Notes: a model not told the origin generated them from the letters alone. 64,000 bases of DNA from Azoarcus sp. (GCA_031268195.1 JAIRXQ010000060.1:28643-92642), one strand, 5' to 3'; shown: positions 10,994 to 20,928, counted from the first letter of the stretch. A program made the numbers and translations.

Positions 10994-12111
10994 TGGATGC
11001 TCGAACTCAATATCTGGTCATAGAACGCCACCAGCTTTTGTTCTTCGTTCTGCCAGTTGTAGCGCTCCACTACGGCCTTGCGTCCGTTTTTCCCCATCCG
11101 CCGGGCTTCATCAGGATGTGTCACCAAATAATCGATCGCCTCGGCAATTTTAGCGGGTTTGAGCGGATCGACCAATAAACCACACTGGTTGCTTTCGATG
11201 ATCTCGCGCCAAAGGGGAAAATCGGAGGCGATCACAGGGACGCCCGCGCTCATGTATTCGAACATTTTGGTGGGCTGGGCATCGACATGATTGGGAAGCG
11301 GATGGAAAGTCACCAATCCAGCCAGCGATCTGGAAAGCACTTCACGCACGTCATCACGATCGACAAATCCTAGTTCGTTGACTCGCCCCCACCCCGGCAT
11401 GGCCTTCACAAACGTTTCAACCAGCGGCTCATCGAACCTTCCACAGAGATTGACGCGCACACCCGTCTCGACCAGGCTCAACGCAGCAGAAACCTCACAG
11501 ATGCCGCGTATGCTGGAAATACCACCGACATAGCTGACCTCAGGACATTTTTCGTCGCCCGCTGAATCGGAAACCAGTTCATCCAGCTTGGGATAATTGT
11601 TGATGTCGATCGAACGTGGGTTGATGCGCAAGAACTTGTCACCAATGTAGGGCGTGGCGGCAATGATGCCATCAAACATTCTACAAGCCCACGATTCATA
11701 AAACGAAAATCCATTAGAAAGTAACCAAAGAAGCGGCTTGTTCAGATACGGTTTACTCAGCAGTTGCTTGGGCACATCTTCATGAGAATCAAAGATGACG
11801 TATTTCCCGGCTTTTTTGAGCTTTAGTCCAATAGGAATGAGTTCAGGGTCATGCAAGTGATACAGATCAGCGTTCATTTCCAACGCCTTGGAAAAAACAC
11901 GCTTGGGTGCGTTTAGAACCCGATCCGAACGCCCTTTCGATGCACCGACATCGAAAATGAACACTCCATTGCGGCATTCATCACCCTTTCCATCTGCCAC
12001 TACTAGAGACACGTTCCAATCTCTCGCCGCCAAAGACGAGCACATCTTGACGAAGATTCTTGTGTCGTTGCGAGGATGGACAGAAGTTAAATGGGCAATG
12101 TTATATAGCAT
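10990..12111 (-). CDS. Glycosyltransferase family 4 (wbpH position)
   Basis: GT-B glycosyltransferase of 373 residues. The N-terminus [20 protein letters not shown] and [18 protein letters not shown] are typical of GT4 enzymes acting on lipid-linked amino sugars, and the donor site [20 protein letters not shown] followed by WREIIE supplies the family's E-x7-E. It lies between wbpG and wbpI, the same place as wbpH in the Pseudomonas aeruginosa O5 locus, so it probably transfers the diamino-uronic acid made here. GC content is intermediate between the low-GC genes upstream and the higher-GC genes downstream. Confidence 0.87.
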   Translation of the reverse strand: MLYNIAHLTSVHPRNDTRIFVKMCSSLAARDWNVSLVVADGKGDECRNGVFIFDVGASKGRSDRVLNAPKRVFSKALEMNADLYHLHDPELIPIGLKLKKAGKYVIFDSHEDVPKQLLSKPYLNKPLLWLLSNGFSFYESWACRMFDGIIAATPYIGDKFLRINPRSIDINNYPKLDELVSDSAGDEKCPEVSYVGGISSIRGICEVSAALSLVETGVRVNLCGRFDEPLVETFVKAMPGWGRVNELGFVDRDDVREVLSRSLAGLVTFHPLPNHVDAQPTKMFEYMSAGVPVIASDFPLWREIIESNQCGLLVDPLKPAKIAEAIDYLVTHPDEARRMGKNGRKAVVERYNWQNEEQKLVAFYDQILSSSIQ

Positions 12112-12139
12112 GGAATAGTCGTATAATGGGAGGATAATA

Positions 12140-13303
12140 TTACGAATAAATTTTGATCTGTTTTCCCGTCAATCTAACTAAAACCTCTTGGGTTCGTTTT
12201 AAGAGTCGATAACGACGACCCCAATTTTTGAAATCGCTACTCAAATGTATCGGGACTTGCATTAACTCGTCAAGCTGGCTGCGAGAAATGCGTAATTTTT
12301 TGCAAAAAAAAGAGATATCGATTTCGAGTTCATCGGGTGCGTAAAGCGGCTCATCCAATCTAGCAAGGGCTTCATCCCTTGTCATTTGCCCAGAAACGAT
12401 GAGACTGGATAAATGTGGGCGTCGTTTGTCATAACCAAATTTTGTCGGTAAATAATAATTTTGGAATAACTTAGTAAACTGAGATTCTCCGTGCTTGCGC
12501 GCATATGGTTTGTAACCGACGGCTGCAGACAACTCTTTCAGTGCTACGTCCTTGTTATAGGGCATGAAATTGAGCGGCCTCACTGTTCGCATTTTTTTTA
12601 CAAAGGGATACCATATATAATATTGTGAAAAACTGATAGTCTTATAATGCCTAAGTGGACGATCTCCGTATTTTTTGTGGATAGCTAACAGGTTGATTGC
12701 ATCCATTGCACTACCATGCCATGCTTGCGGAAATATTCCTTCGGTCGCGATATTTCCACCTGAAAGTATATAACGGATGCCATGACTCGTTGCAAAGTGG
12801 TATAGGCTTGCAAAAAAAATATGATCTTGAGGAACATCTTGATTGGCAATACCGGAGCGGAGGTATGACAGTTGAAGGTCACGCATCTCCTCCCAATCGA
12901 TAACACAAGTGTGAAGGTCAAAGTTGCAATGATTGACAATTGATTCGATATTAGCGACCGCAAGCTCACTATTCCAGCCAGCATCGACATGAACGACGAG
13001 TGGACGTAATCCCCACTCATGAACCTTGATGGCAAGATAAGAACTGTCAACACCACCGCTTAACCCAAGAATGCAGTCGTATTCACGACCGCTACCGATA
13101 ACTTTGATGCGATTTACAATCGAAGTCCAAATATCTCTGCCCTCATCATTCGGAAACCAGTGATTCTTGATGGTATTATCAAATTCTATGCAATGATTAC
13201 AGACACCATTCTCGTCAAACTGAATTAGAGGATCAGATGTATCCATTACACATCGAGTACATGTTCGAGTGTGTTTTGTAGTCATAGTTGAAGTATTATT
13301 CAT
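12140..13303 (-). CDS. wbpG: N-acetyl sugar amidotransferase (WbpG-like)
   Basis: Converts an N-acetyl group on a UDP-sugar to an acetamidino group, using ammonia delivered by the HisH2/HisF2 pair. The 387-residue product has two CxxC pairs near the N-terminus (CTRC and CNHC, probably a zinc site) and the ATP pyrophosphatase P-loop [14 protein letters not shown] around residues 78-91, then [10 protein letters not shown]. These are characteristic of the WbpG/PseA family. GGAGG lies rather far (about 17 bases) from the ATG; a second ATG six codons on is possible. DNA is clearly AT-richer than the housekeeping genes. hisF2 and hisH2 lie directly upstream. Confidence 0.9.
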   Translation of the reverse strand: MNNTSTMTTKHTRTCTRCVMDTSDPLIQFDENGVCNHCIEFDNTIKNHWFPNDEGRDIWTSIVNRIKVIGSGREYDCILGLSGGVDSSYLAIKVHEWGLRPLVVHVDAGWNSELAVANIESIVNHCNFDLHTCVIDWEEMRDLQLSYLRSGIANQDVPQDHIFFASLYHFATSHGIRYILSGGNIATEGIFPQAWHGSAMDAINLLAIHKKYGDRPLRHYKTISFSQYYIWYPFVKKMRTVRPLNFMPYNKDVALKELSAAVGYKPYARKHGESQFTKLFQNYYLPTKFGYDKRRPHLSSLIVSGQMTRDEALARLDEPLYAPDELEIDISFFCKKLRISRSQLDELMQVPIHLSSDFKNWGRRYRLLKRTQEVLVRLTGKQIKIYS

Positions 13304-13558
13304 AGTAAGTTATATGAACACCTCCCGTCTGTACGGCTTTGCGTGTCCCAGTCTAACCTTTCTGCGACCATACGCGTTGCCTGCGCAAGCTTTCAGTGAT
13401 CGTCCTTTCAGCGAAAAGTTAATCCGATGATGTGCCGCGAGTCCTCAAGCCAGTCTCGCGCTCACATCCCCCTTCCAATCAAGGCGACCACCACATCGAG
13501 CGGTCGCCGCTGTCCAAAACTCTCATGAAAAGCAGGATAATTCCTTAAGAATTTCCTA
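13304..13558. other. Intergenic spacer between hisF2 and wbpG
   Basis: 255 bases without a supportable gene. A short open frame on the minus strand (13462-13656) overlaps the 3' end of hisF2 and resembles nothing I know. The stretch looks GC-richer than the genes on either side, so it may be the scar of a deletion or insertion, but no repeat or mobile-element end is visible. Confidence 0.4.
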
Positions 13559-14311
13559 TCAATCATCAAAGATGACATCCTGGGGATAGTTAATAAGTAC
13601 TGCTCGATGTTTGCCGTAGAAAACAAACATGCTCCCGGCAGCAACCGCCGAAACACAACCCTCTCGAATCGCTTGCATAAGATCTTCTACCTTTCCCGCA
13701 CCACCGCATGCAACAACCGGCACTGAAACCTTCCGAGCAACGCTTTTAATCAGTGGTATGTCATAGCCAGTCATTGTACCGTCTCGGTCAACACTGTTGA
13801 GAAAAATTTCTCCAACCCCCGCTTTCACCAGATTATAGATGTGTTCGTCCAAATCGATCTTTGATTCCTGAGTTGCCGATTTGGTTACCACGCGATAACC
13901 GCCGAGGATGCCTTTTTTTACATCGATTCCACCGACAACAGCTTGACTCCCAAAAACATCTGCTGCGGCGCGAATAACATCAGTCGATTCTACTGCTGCG
14001 GAATTGATGACCACTTTCTCTATTCCGGAACGGATTAACCGGCGTACCTGATCAAGTGTCCTGACACCCCCACCGTACGCCATAGGCATAAAAGCCTCGC
14101 CTGACATTTCCTCAACCAATTCATAGTTTGGTCCCCGGCACTTACGCGATGCATCAATATCAAGCACGACGATTTCATCGACTTCTTTATCGCTGAAGAT
14201 GCGCATTGCGTTAACGGGATCGCCAATGTATATAGGGTCCTTAAATTTCCTTGTTTTGACTAATCCGTTACCTCGTACCAAGAGGCAAGGGATAATACGC
14301 GCGCGATACAT
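13559..14311 (-). CDS. hisF2: HisF-like cyclase subunit for sugar amidination
   Basis: A (beta/alpha)8-barrel homologue of imidazole-glycerol-phosphate synthase subunit HisF, 250 residues. In histidine HisF the catalytic Asp11 lies in a CLDVKDGRVVKG-type strand; here the strand reads IPCLLVRGNGLVKT, with leucine at position 11, so the protein is probably not a histidine cyclase. Together with the adjacent HisH-like glutaminase and WbpG it should channel ammonia for acetamidino formation. It follows hisH2 with no gap. Barrel motifs AYGGGVRTLDQVRRL and VVACGGAGKVEDL are intact. Confidence 0.87.
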   Translation of the reverse strand: MYRARIIPCLLVRGNGLVKTRKFKDPIYIGDPVNAMRIFSDKEVDEIVVLDIDASRKCRGPNYELVEEMSGEAFMPMAYGGGVRTLDQVRRLIRSGIEKVVINSAAVESTDVIRAAADVFGSQAVVGGIDVKKGILGGYRVVTKSATQESKIDLDEHIYNLVKAGVGEIFLNSVDRDGTMTGYDIPLIKSVARKVSVPVVACGGAGKVEDLMQAIREGCVSAVAAGSMFVFYGKHRAVLINYPQDVIFDD

Positions 14312-14920
14312 TCACTCACCCTTTGCAAAAGCAGCAAGAAGAAATTTACCAAACCTATGGCTCTTTTCAGGATGAAATTGCACACCCACAATATTCATTT
14401 TCGACACTGCCGCAGAAAACTCGATACCGTAATCACTAAATAAAAGTATATCACTCTCGTCGACTGGGTCCATATAATAACTGTGCACAAAATAAAATCG
14501 AGATTTAGGTTCAATATACTGAGTAATATAATGGTGTTTTGCAGATCGAACCTCATTCCAGCCCATACAAGGTATACGCAAACCTTGCATATCGGGGAAA
14601 CGGCGAACTTTCATATTCAACCATCCTAATCCTGCCTCAGTACCTTCCTCGCTTCCTTTACCTAACATTTGTGCTCCAACACAAATCCCGAGTAATGGAA
14701 CTCCTTGTTCAAGCACTTTGTGCTCGATAACAGGAACAAGACCACTATTTCGCAAATTTTTCACACAAGCGTCAAAAGAGCCATTGCCTGGCAGAATTAT
14801 TCGGTCTGCACGGTCAATCTCATCAGGCAAATTTGTAATGATGCATGGCACATTTAACCGACGCAACATGTTAGCCACTGCTGCAATGTTGCCAATATCG
14901 TAGTCGATGATAGCAATCAC
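14312..14920 (-). CDS. hisH2: HisH-like glutamine amidotransferase for sugar amidination
   Basis: Class I glutaminase that supplies ammonia to HisF2/WbpG. The 202-residue product starts IAIIDYDIGNIAAVANML; GICVGAQML holds the nucleophilic cysteine and VGVQFHPEKSH the His-Glu pair, so the triad is complete. I choose the GTG at 14920 because it overlaps the wzx stop codon as GTGA and matches the family N-terminus; an in-frame TTG lies six codons upstream. The gene is followed immediately by hisF2, the order found in the Pseudomonas aeruginosa O5 locus. Confidence 0.88.
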   Translation of the reverse strand: MIAIIDYDIGNIAAVANMLRRLNVPCIITNLPDEIDRADRIILPGNGSFDACVKNLRNSGLVPVIEHKVLEQGVPLLGICVGAQMLGKGSEEGTEAGLGWLNMKVRRFPDMQGLRIPCMGWNEVRSAKHHYITQYIEPKSRFYFVHSYYMDPVDESDILLFSDYGIEFSAAVSKMNIVGVQFHPEKSHRFGKFLLAAFAKGE

Positions 14921-16149
14921 CTTCTTTGCCCCAAGCAAAATCGATATGTCAATATTAGCATAACTATATAAAGTAAACTATAACCAAAGCTATAAGACTG
15001 TAATGCGATATCGTAAGACCGTGGAATAGTAAGACAAGCTAAGGTCATGGCAAATAAAGCAATTTGCCATATCAAGTCAATGTGTTGCATGCCAACAATG
15101 TAAACTATATAACTAAGCGGACTAGCAATGAATCTTAAAGCAAACAATGGCAATAGCCAAATCGCAATAGTACCAACATCCCGCCAATCTTCTCCTAAAA
15201 TTAATATGAAAAATTCCTCACCAACAAAATACATCACCGTACAGAAAACCAAGGAACCTAGTGTCAAGACTTTGAGAGTTCTCAAATAATCAATACGGCA
15301 TTCACCGCGTTCTTTGAAACTCGTTGCGGCCTGTCGCTTGAAAACATCAAGCACAGATTTGCCAAGCAATCCGAGAGGGGCACCCAACATCCGCATCGCC
15401 ATTGCCAACAACCCAGAAATTTCAGTTCCGAAACGACCGGCAACAACAAGAACTGGTAATTGAGCTGCCGCTGTGTTAATAGTATCAGCAGGCAAAGACC
15501 ACAAGGGAAAGCGGTAATGAGATCGCCAAAAACGAAAAATCGCGTTTGGGTCCAACATTCCGTAAAACGATCCGGGCGGCATCAAACGAATCGCTACGGT
15601 AAGTGCGACAATCTCACCAAAGAAAAACCCACTACCAAGTACTACGGCAGAACCATCAAAAAAACCAAAACCGATTTGGAAAAAGGTTATTGTTGAGGAC
15701 TCGACGATTCGTATTGCCGAAAGCACCCTATAACGTCCTTCTGCAGCAGCCCACGACTGCCATGTCTGTGAAACAGCGACTACCAACGCAGTTGGAATTA
15801 ATAAAACTATTAATATGGTAGGAACCTTAACGATAATATTCGGAACGGTCACCACGACAAGAACAAGGATAAATGCAGCAGAAACAGCGGCCATCATTGC
15901 CGTAACCAATGTTCCAATAAAAGCAGCCCGGCGGGGTTCGCAATCGGGCTCGATAGCAAGCGCTGTTTCAAATCTTCCTGTCAATACAATAGCAAGAAAA
16001 AGAACAAACCCCTGCCATGCCGCAAACACCCCAAACTCCGCTGGTGCATACTGGCGCGCAATGATCAATGAGCCGAGGATAGGCAATGTTTGTGCCAACG
16101 CCGTACCAGACAACACTAAAGCTACATTTTTCCAGAAAATACTCATCAT
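14917..16149 (-). CDS. wzx: O-antigen/polysaccharide flippase (Wzx-like)
   Basis: Integral membrane protein of 410 residues expected to flip lipid-linked repeat units across the inner membrane. It is hydrophobic throughout with about a dozen predicted membrane spans. The N-terminus, NVALVLSGTALAQTLPILGS and IIARQYAPAEFGVFAAWQ, is the signature of the MOP-superfamily flippase group. The ATG at 16149 is preferred over a TTG ten codons upstream; neither has a clear Shine-Dalgarno. Its stop overlaps hisH2. Low GC like its neighbours. The position matches wzx of the Pseudomonas aeruginosa O5 cluster, but no wzy polymerase is present beside it. Confidence 0.85.
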   Translation of the reverse strand: MMSIFWKNVALVLSGTALAQTLPILGSLIIARQYAPAEFGVFAAWQGFVLFLAIVLTGRFETALAIEPDCEPRRAAFIGTLVTAMMAAVSAAFILVLVVVTVPNIIVKVPTILIVLLIPTALVVAVSQTWQSWAAAEGRYRVLSAIRIVESSTITFFQIGFGFFDGSAVVLGSGFFFGEIVALTVAIRLMPPGSFYGMLDPNAIFRFWRSHYRFPLWSLPADTINTAAAQLPVLVVAGRFGTEISGLLAMAMRMLGAPLGLLGKSVLDVFKRQAATSFKERGECRIDYLRTLKVLTLGSLVFCTVMYFVGEEFFILILGEDWRDVGTIAIWLLPLFALRFIASPLSYIVYIVGMQHIDLIWQIALFAMTLACLTIPRSYDIALQSYSFGYSLLYIVMLILTYRFCLGQRR

Positions 16150-16212
16150 AAATAGATTATAATTTCGAAATAGTTTCAAACATAATCATTACATCTCTCT
16201 GTGGAAACTTTT

Positions 16213-18188
16213 TTAATTCAATATTGTTTTGAACATGGGTACTAGGAAACCGTTCCCATATTCGCTTAAATGGTCGCTGTCGTAATAAATAGACCTACCA
16301 TTTATGATCGCATGACAGATTTTTTCATTACAAAGATAAGGTACGGGATCAAGCACTCCGACCCCGCATAACCTATGAGCTTCGTCCTGTGCTTGTTTTA
16401 CAATTCTATGCCTGTTTTCATATTCATTCCTTCCAATTGAAATATCTTCAAAAACCTCTCCAAAGAGAACGCGCCTTGCAGCATATTTGGGCACATTTAC
16501 TTGCATTTCTGGAATTGGTCTTATCAGAAAGGTGGTGCGAATTTTCGCAAAATTACAAGCCATGTCTATCATGTTCGCAACGAATTTTTTCTGAAACTCC
16601 TTCGTTGTAAATTCAATTTCGGAATCGAAATATACCGTCGGTCGACCAAAATTTATTTCATTTGATACATTAGATCCAAAAATGTAATAACTTGTTCGAT
16701 TGGCTATAAACACTGGCACAGACGAAGGTTCTGTCGATATTTCCCTTAAAACGGATTGATTGAATTCTGCACACTTCAAATTCGGCAACCCTTTCATTTT
16801 AACTCCGGTAACTGTGGGACAGGAAGTGTATGTAAAAGACACTACACCTGCACTGGGATCAGCAAGCGCCTTCTGGAGAGCGGACACCAATGACATTGCA
16901 TGGCTATCGCCAACAATGATTGCCTTTATATTTTTACCCCCGTGTATGCAGCGTATAACCGCCTCTCCCTCAACTCCATGGCATTCTTTCTGGCGAGGGT
17001 TAACATTTTCCGCTTCAGACGCTTTATCTAATACTTCTGCGCCAAAACGACTTGGTATACCTTTTTTATGTCTGATTTCACGCGCGGGTACGGCAATACT
17101 CATCCCGGCAATCGCAAGAACCACGAACGCCGGGAGGGGCTTCAAACGTGACAGCCAGCGTCGTGTGTATTGTTCAACCAAAAGATAAGAAGCGCATCCC
17201 AGTCCTAGCGCGACGACCATGCCGATAATTAGAAATCTAGGATCGTCTCGCAAGGCAAAATAGCTAAGCAAAACAACCACAGGCCAGTGCCAAAGGTAAA
17301 TGGAATAGGAAGCGTTGCCTATGACCTGGAATGCTTTCGGGCGCGTCCAAATCGAATCCTGTCGCGCCGCAAGGAGAATGCACATTCCCCCCAATACAGG
17401 CACCAAGGCACGCCAGCCAGGCCACGGAGTTTGCGCATCGAACCCCAATATCGCGGAGAAAATCAACAAAAACCCGCCTGCCTCGATGAATCGCCCTCTC
17501 GTCTCTCGTCTCTCGTCTCTCGTCTCTCTTCTCTCGTCCCCTCGCAGCGGGTTGCCGGGGTCGCCAAAAACACAATCGCGCCTGCCAGCAATTCCCACAC
17601 ACGGGTATGCAGCAGATAAAAGGCTGCCGTCGGGTATTTTTGCGTGACGAACACAGACATGATCAGTGAGACCAAGAACATGCCCACAATGACGAGTCGG
17701 ATGGAGGACAGACCGAAGATCCGTCGTGCAAGCAACAATATCAACGGATAGAGAAGGTAAAATTGCCATTCCACGGACAACGACCATGTGTGCAGTAGCC
17801 ATTTCTCGTGCGATGCGACGTCGAAATAACCAGCTTCTTTCCAAAAGGTGACGTTGGAGCGGAAAGTAAGGGCTGCTACGGAATGCTTCGCCAGCCTTCT
17901 GTAATCCTCCGGCAATACGAGGAACCAGCCCAGACATAATAACACGACGCATAAAAACAACAGAGCGGGAACGATCCGGCGTGCACGGCCATAGTAGAAA
18001 TTCAGCAACCACCCTTTTCCATTTTCCATTCCTTGCAAAATGATTCGGGTCATCAAATACCCTGAAATCACGAAGAATACGTCGACGCCGACGAATCCGC
18101 CTTTGAAAAAGGGAATTTGAAAATGGTAGAGTATGACTGCGAGCACTGCGTAGGCTCGCAGGCCATTGACGTCTTTTCGGAATTCCAA
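16213..18188 (-). pseudogene. OafA/WbpC-like O-acyltransferase with SGNH domain, out of frame at a heptamer repeat (probably phase-variable, OFF)
   Basis: The 5' part (18188-17463, TTG start 11 bases after wbpE) encodes 241 residues of an acyltransferase-3 membrane domain: HFQIPFFKGGFVGVDVFFVI, then GYL, YYGRARRIVPALL, and TWSLSVEWQFYLLYP. The 3' part, in another frame to 16213, resumes with FLLIFSAILGF and SYSIYLWHWPVVVLL and ends in an SGNH domain with VGDSHAMSL and DSDHLSEYGN. The break is at a 7-bp tandem repeat (17496-17538). The span is 1976 bases; one added heptamer gives 1983, a single 660-residue frame. Such proteins O-acetylate glycans in the periplasm. wbpC of the Pseudomonas O5 cluster is the likely counterpart. 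Confidence 0.85.
17496..17538. repeat. Heptanucleotide tandem repeat CTCGTCT (AGACGAG in the gene)
   Basis: Perfect 7-bp periodicity runs from 17496 to 17528 (33 bases, four full CTCGTCT units plus part), followed by two degenerate units (CTCTTCT, CTCGTCC). Seven is not a multiple of three, so each unit gained or lost shifts the acyltransferase frame. In the open frame the repeat encodes a charged RDERRET-type loop between two membrane spans. Of the three frames only the one reached by gaining one unit or losing two reads on to the SGNH domain; the present frame stops at 17463 and the third stops at 17264. Confidence 0.9.
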
Positions 18189-18199
18189 ACTATTTGGGC

Positions 18200-19279
18200 C
18201 TATGAGGTCAGGACTTCGACGATTTGCCCCTGCTCCCGCGCCGAGAGCCGCGCATGCATCGGCAGACTCATCACCTGCTTCGCGATGCCGCTCGCGACGG
18301 GGGTGCCCCCGAGTGAAATATCTTTGTATACCGGTTGTTCATTCAGCGGCACCGGATAATGCACGGCAGTGGGAATGCCCGCCGCTTTCAGCTTTTCCTG
18401 CACGGCGGGGCGGTCTTCGACGCAAACTGTGTACTGCGCGAAGACGCTGCTGCGGTCGGCGCGCTGCTGAACGCGGGTGATGCCCTTTTCGTCCATGAGG
18501 CGGTTGTAGCGTGCGCCGATGGCGATGCGTTGCTCGACTTCCCATGCGAATTGTTCGAGCTTCGCCAACACGATGGCACACTGGAGCGTGTCCATGCGGC
18601 CGCCAACGCCGATGCGGGTGTGAACGTAGCGTTTGCTTTGACCGTGAAGGCGAATTTCGCGGCACACTTGGGCAAACGCGTCGCTGCTGGTGAAGATGGC
18701 GCCGCCGTCGCCGTAGCAGCCGAGCGGTTTGCTGGGGAAGAAGCTGGTACAGCCGAGGGTGGAGAGGTTGCAGCTTTTGTGGCCTTTGTATTCCGCCCCG
18801 AAGCTCTGCGCGCCGTCCTCGAGGACCGGGAGGCCATGTTTGGCAGCGATGGCGTTGATTTCGTCCATGTCCGCAGGCTGACCATAGAGGCTGACCGGGA
18901 TGATGGCGCGGGTGCGGGGTGTGATGGCGGCTTCGATCTGGCTCACATCGATGTTGCAGGTGTCCGGCTCGATGTCGACGAAAACCGGCGTGGCTCCCAG
19001 CAAGACGATGACTTCGGCGGTGGCGACGAAGGTGAAAGGCGTCGTGATGACTTCGTCACCGGGCTTCAGCCCTAAAGCGAGCAGCGAAATGAGCAGCGCT
19101 TCGGTGCCGGAAGCGACAGTGATGCAATGCCGCGCGCCGGTGTATTCAGCGAGCTTTTGCTCCAGCTCGGCGACTTCCGGGCCCATGATGTATTGGCCGT
19201 GCTCGAGCACTTGCCCGATGCGCGCGTCGATGGACGCCTTGAGTTCGCGGTACTGCGCTTTCAGGTCGATGAATTGCAT
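18200..19279 (-). CDS. wbpE: UDP-2-acetamido-2-deoxy-3-oxo-glucuronate aminotransferase (WbpE-like)
   Basis: PLP enzyme that puts an amino group on C3 of UDP-3-keto-GlcNAcA. The 359-residue product has the same length as Pseudomonas WbpE. It starts MQFIDLKAQYRELKASIDAR and shows GQYIMGPEVAELE, TVASGTEALLISLLALG, VLEDGAQSFGAEYKG and FFPSKPLGCYGDGGAIFTS with the PLP lysine. The frame is open 108 bases upstream through the intergenic region, but the ATG at 19279 gives the family start. wbpD ends 10 bases upstream and the split acyltransferase begins 11 bases downstream, so these genes form one operon. Confidence 0.93.
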   Translation of the reverse strand: MQFIDLKAQYRELKASIDARIGQVLEHGQYIMGPEVAELEQKLAEYTGARHCITVASGTEALLISLLALGLKPGDEVITTPFTFVATAEVIVLLGATPVFVDIEPDTCNIDVSQIEAAITPRTRAIIPVSLYGQPADMDEINAIAAKHGLPVLEDGAQSFGAEYKGHKSCNLSTLGCTSFFPSKPLGCYGDGGAIFTSSDAFAQVCREIRLHGQSKRYVHTRIGVGGRMDTLQCAIVLAKLEQFAWEVEQRIAIGARYNRLMDEKGITRVQQRADRSSVFAQYTVCVEDRPAVQEKLKAAGIPTAVHYPVPLNEQPVYKDISLGGTPVASGIAKQVMSLPMHARLSAREQGQIVEVLTS

Positions 19280-19289
19280 ATGTGTACTT

Positions 19290-19868
19290 TCAGGAGAGAC
19301 AACGACATTCAGCCAGTGTGGTTTCGTAGTGTGTACCGCAGGCGGCGCAAGTTTGCTCGCCGGTGACCTCGGAGAGGCGCTCCCCACACTGGCACATCCA
19401 ACCCGCTCGACGTGCGGGCACGCCCAGCATCATGGCGTAGGGGGGGACGTTGTCCACGACGACCGCACCTGCGCCGATGAAGGCGTATTCGCCGATGGTG
19501 TGGCCACAGACGACGGTGGCATTCGCGCCGATGGTCGCACCGCACTTTACGATCGTGCGCCGGTATTCGTGTTTGCGAGAAACGTGGCTGCGGGGATTCA
19601 GCACGTTTGTAAAAACCATACTCGGGCCACAGAAAACATCATTTTCCAGCGTAACCGCGTCGTAGATGGAGACGTTGTTTTGCACCTTGACGTTGTTACC
19701 GATCTCTACGTCGTTGCCGACGAAAACGTTCTGCCCAAGGGAACATCCTTTGCCGATGCGCGCGCCACCGCAGATGTGCGCCCAATGCCAGATGCGCGTG
19801 CCCGCGCCGATCTGCGCACCCTCGTCGACGATGGCCGTTTCATGCACCACGACATCACGCCCATTCAT
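19290..19868 (-). CDS. wbpD: UDP-sugar N-acetyltransferase (WbpD-like)
   Basis: Left-handed beta-helix acetyltransferase that acetylates the C3 amino group made by WbpE, giving UDP-GlcNAc(3NAc)A. The 192-residue product begins [17 protein letters not shown] and runs through hexapeptide repeats ([32 protein letters not shown]) to [20 protein letters not shown], with a C-terminal CxC...CxxC tail that is usual in this family. A GTG 13 codons upstream is in frame but overlaps wbpB; the ATG at 19868 lies one base after the wbpB stop. Length and sequence agree well with WbpD. Confidence 0.92.
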   Translation of the reverse strand: MNGRDVVVHETAIVDEGAQIGAGTRIWHWAHICGGARIGKGCSLGQNVFVGNDVEIGNNVKVQNNVSIYDAVTLENDVFCGPSMVFTNVLNPRSHVSRKHEYRRTIVKCGATIGANATVVCGHTIGEYAFIGAGAVVVDNVPPYAMMLGVPARRAGWMCQCGERLSEVTGEQTCAACGTHYETTLAECRCLS

Positions 19869-19869
19869 C

Positions 19870-20928
19870 TCAATACGCAAGCGGCAGCGACACGGTGCGT
19901 CCGTCACGAGCGGACATATAGGCGGCGATGAGGATTTCCAGCGACTTCAGGCCCTCCCGCCCATCCGTTTCCGGCTCGGCTTCGCCACGCAGGACGTCGA
20001 CCACGTTCCTGTAGTAGAGCGGGTGCCCGAAGCCATAGACGGAAGTCGTTTCGTAATTCGCGGTCTTCACTTGCGTGTCGTAATCGCGTTCATCGGCGAA
20101 TTCCCAATGCTGGATTTCGTTGACCGCCATGCCACCCACGCGAACCGTGCCCTTCTCGCCCAGAATGGTGATGCTGCCTTCGAGATTCTTGGGATAGGTC
20201 AGCATGGTGACACTCATGGAACCGAGCGCGCCGCTGCGCCAGCGGATGTTGAGCACACCGCTGTCTTCCACTTCGATGTCGCGCGCAAGCGTACCCGTCA
20301 TGGCTTGTATGCTTTCCACCGGGCCAATGAGCCAGTCGATCAAATCCACGTAGTGACTGGCCTGATTCATGAACGCGCCGCCATCCAGCTCCCAGGTGCC
20401 GCGCCATTTCGAGGAATCGTAGTAATCCTGCGGACGCGTCCAGAACACGTTGAGTTGAACCATGTAGATGCGGCCAAAACGCTTTTCCCGAACGGCGCGC
20501 TTGAGCAATTGCAGCGTGGAATTGCAGCGGTTCTGCTTGACGACGAAAAGGCGCATTCCTTCTTCGTCGAACGCCCTGACCATGCGCAGCCCGTCATTCC
20601 AGCGCGTCGCCATCGGCTTTTCCGTGACCACATGCACCTTGTTGCGCGCGGCGAGAATCGCTTGTTCGGGGTGCAGGCCGCTGGGCGTACAGAGGGCGAG
20701 CACATCCAGCCGCTCTTTTTGCAGCATCTCCTCCAGATCCCGATACGCCGGGACGTTGAACTGCCCAGCGTGGGCCGCGAGCACTTCGGGATCGATGTCG
20801 CAGAGGGCAGTCAGGTCGATGTTGTCGGCATGTTTTTCGATGGAAATGAAATGATTCCTCGAAATACGCCCGCATCCCACGACGGCCATACGAATCTTGC
20901 GGCCGGTGATCGCCTGGTAATGTCGCAT
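19870..20928 (-). CDS. wbpB: Gfo/Idh/MocA oxidoreductase (WbpB-like 3-dehydrogenase)
   Basis: NAD-dependent oxidoreductase expected to oxidise C3 of UDP-GlcNAcA as the step before WbpE. The 352-residue product has the nucleotide fold [19 protein letters not shown] and the family EKP motif in [16 protein letters not shown], followed by [21 protein letters not shown] start at the ATG at 20928, eleven bases after AAGGA; the frame is open slightly further. It appears to be the first gene of the operon: upstream are only the terminator hairpins of the next gene. The UDP-GlcNAc 6-dehydrogenase WbpA that should precede it is absent. Confidence 0.88.
   Translation of the reverse strand: MRHYQAITGRKIRMAVVGCGRISRNHFISIEKHADNIDLTALCDIDPEVLAAHAGQFNVPAYRDLEEMLQKERLDVLALCTPSGLHPEQAILAARNKVHVVTEKPMATRWNDGLRMVRAFDEEGMRLFVVKQNRCNSTLQLLKRAVREKRFGRIYMVQLNVFWTRPQDYYDSSKWRGTWELDGGAFMNQASHYVDLIDWLIGPVESIQAMTGTLARDIEVEDSGVLNIRWRSGALGSMSVTMLTYPKNLEGSITILGEKGTVRVGGMAVNEIQHWEFADERDYDTQVKTANYETTSVYGFGHPLYYRNVVDVLRGEAEPETDGREGLKSLEILIAAYMSARDGRTVSLPLAY

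Noticed and set aside
13462..13656. Small ORF between wbpG and hisF2
   Set aside because: Overlaps the 3' end of hisF2; no ribosome site and no recognisable family.
17496..17538. CRISPR array or microsatellite noise at the heptamer repeats
   Set aside because: No spacers; the repeats are pure 7-mers inside a gene and coincide with a frame break, which fits a contingency locus.
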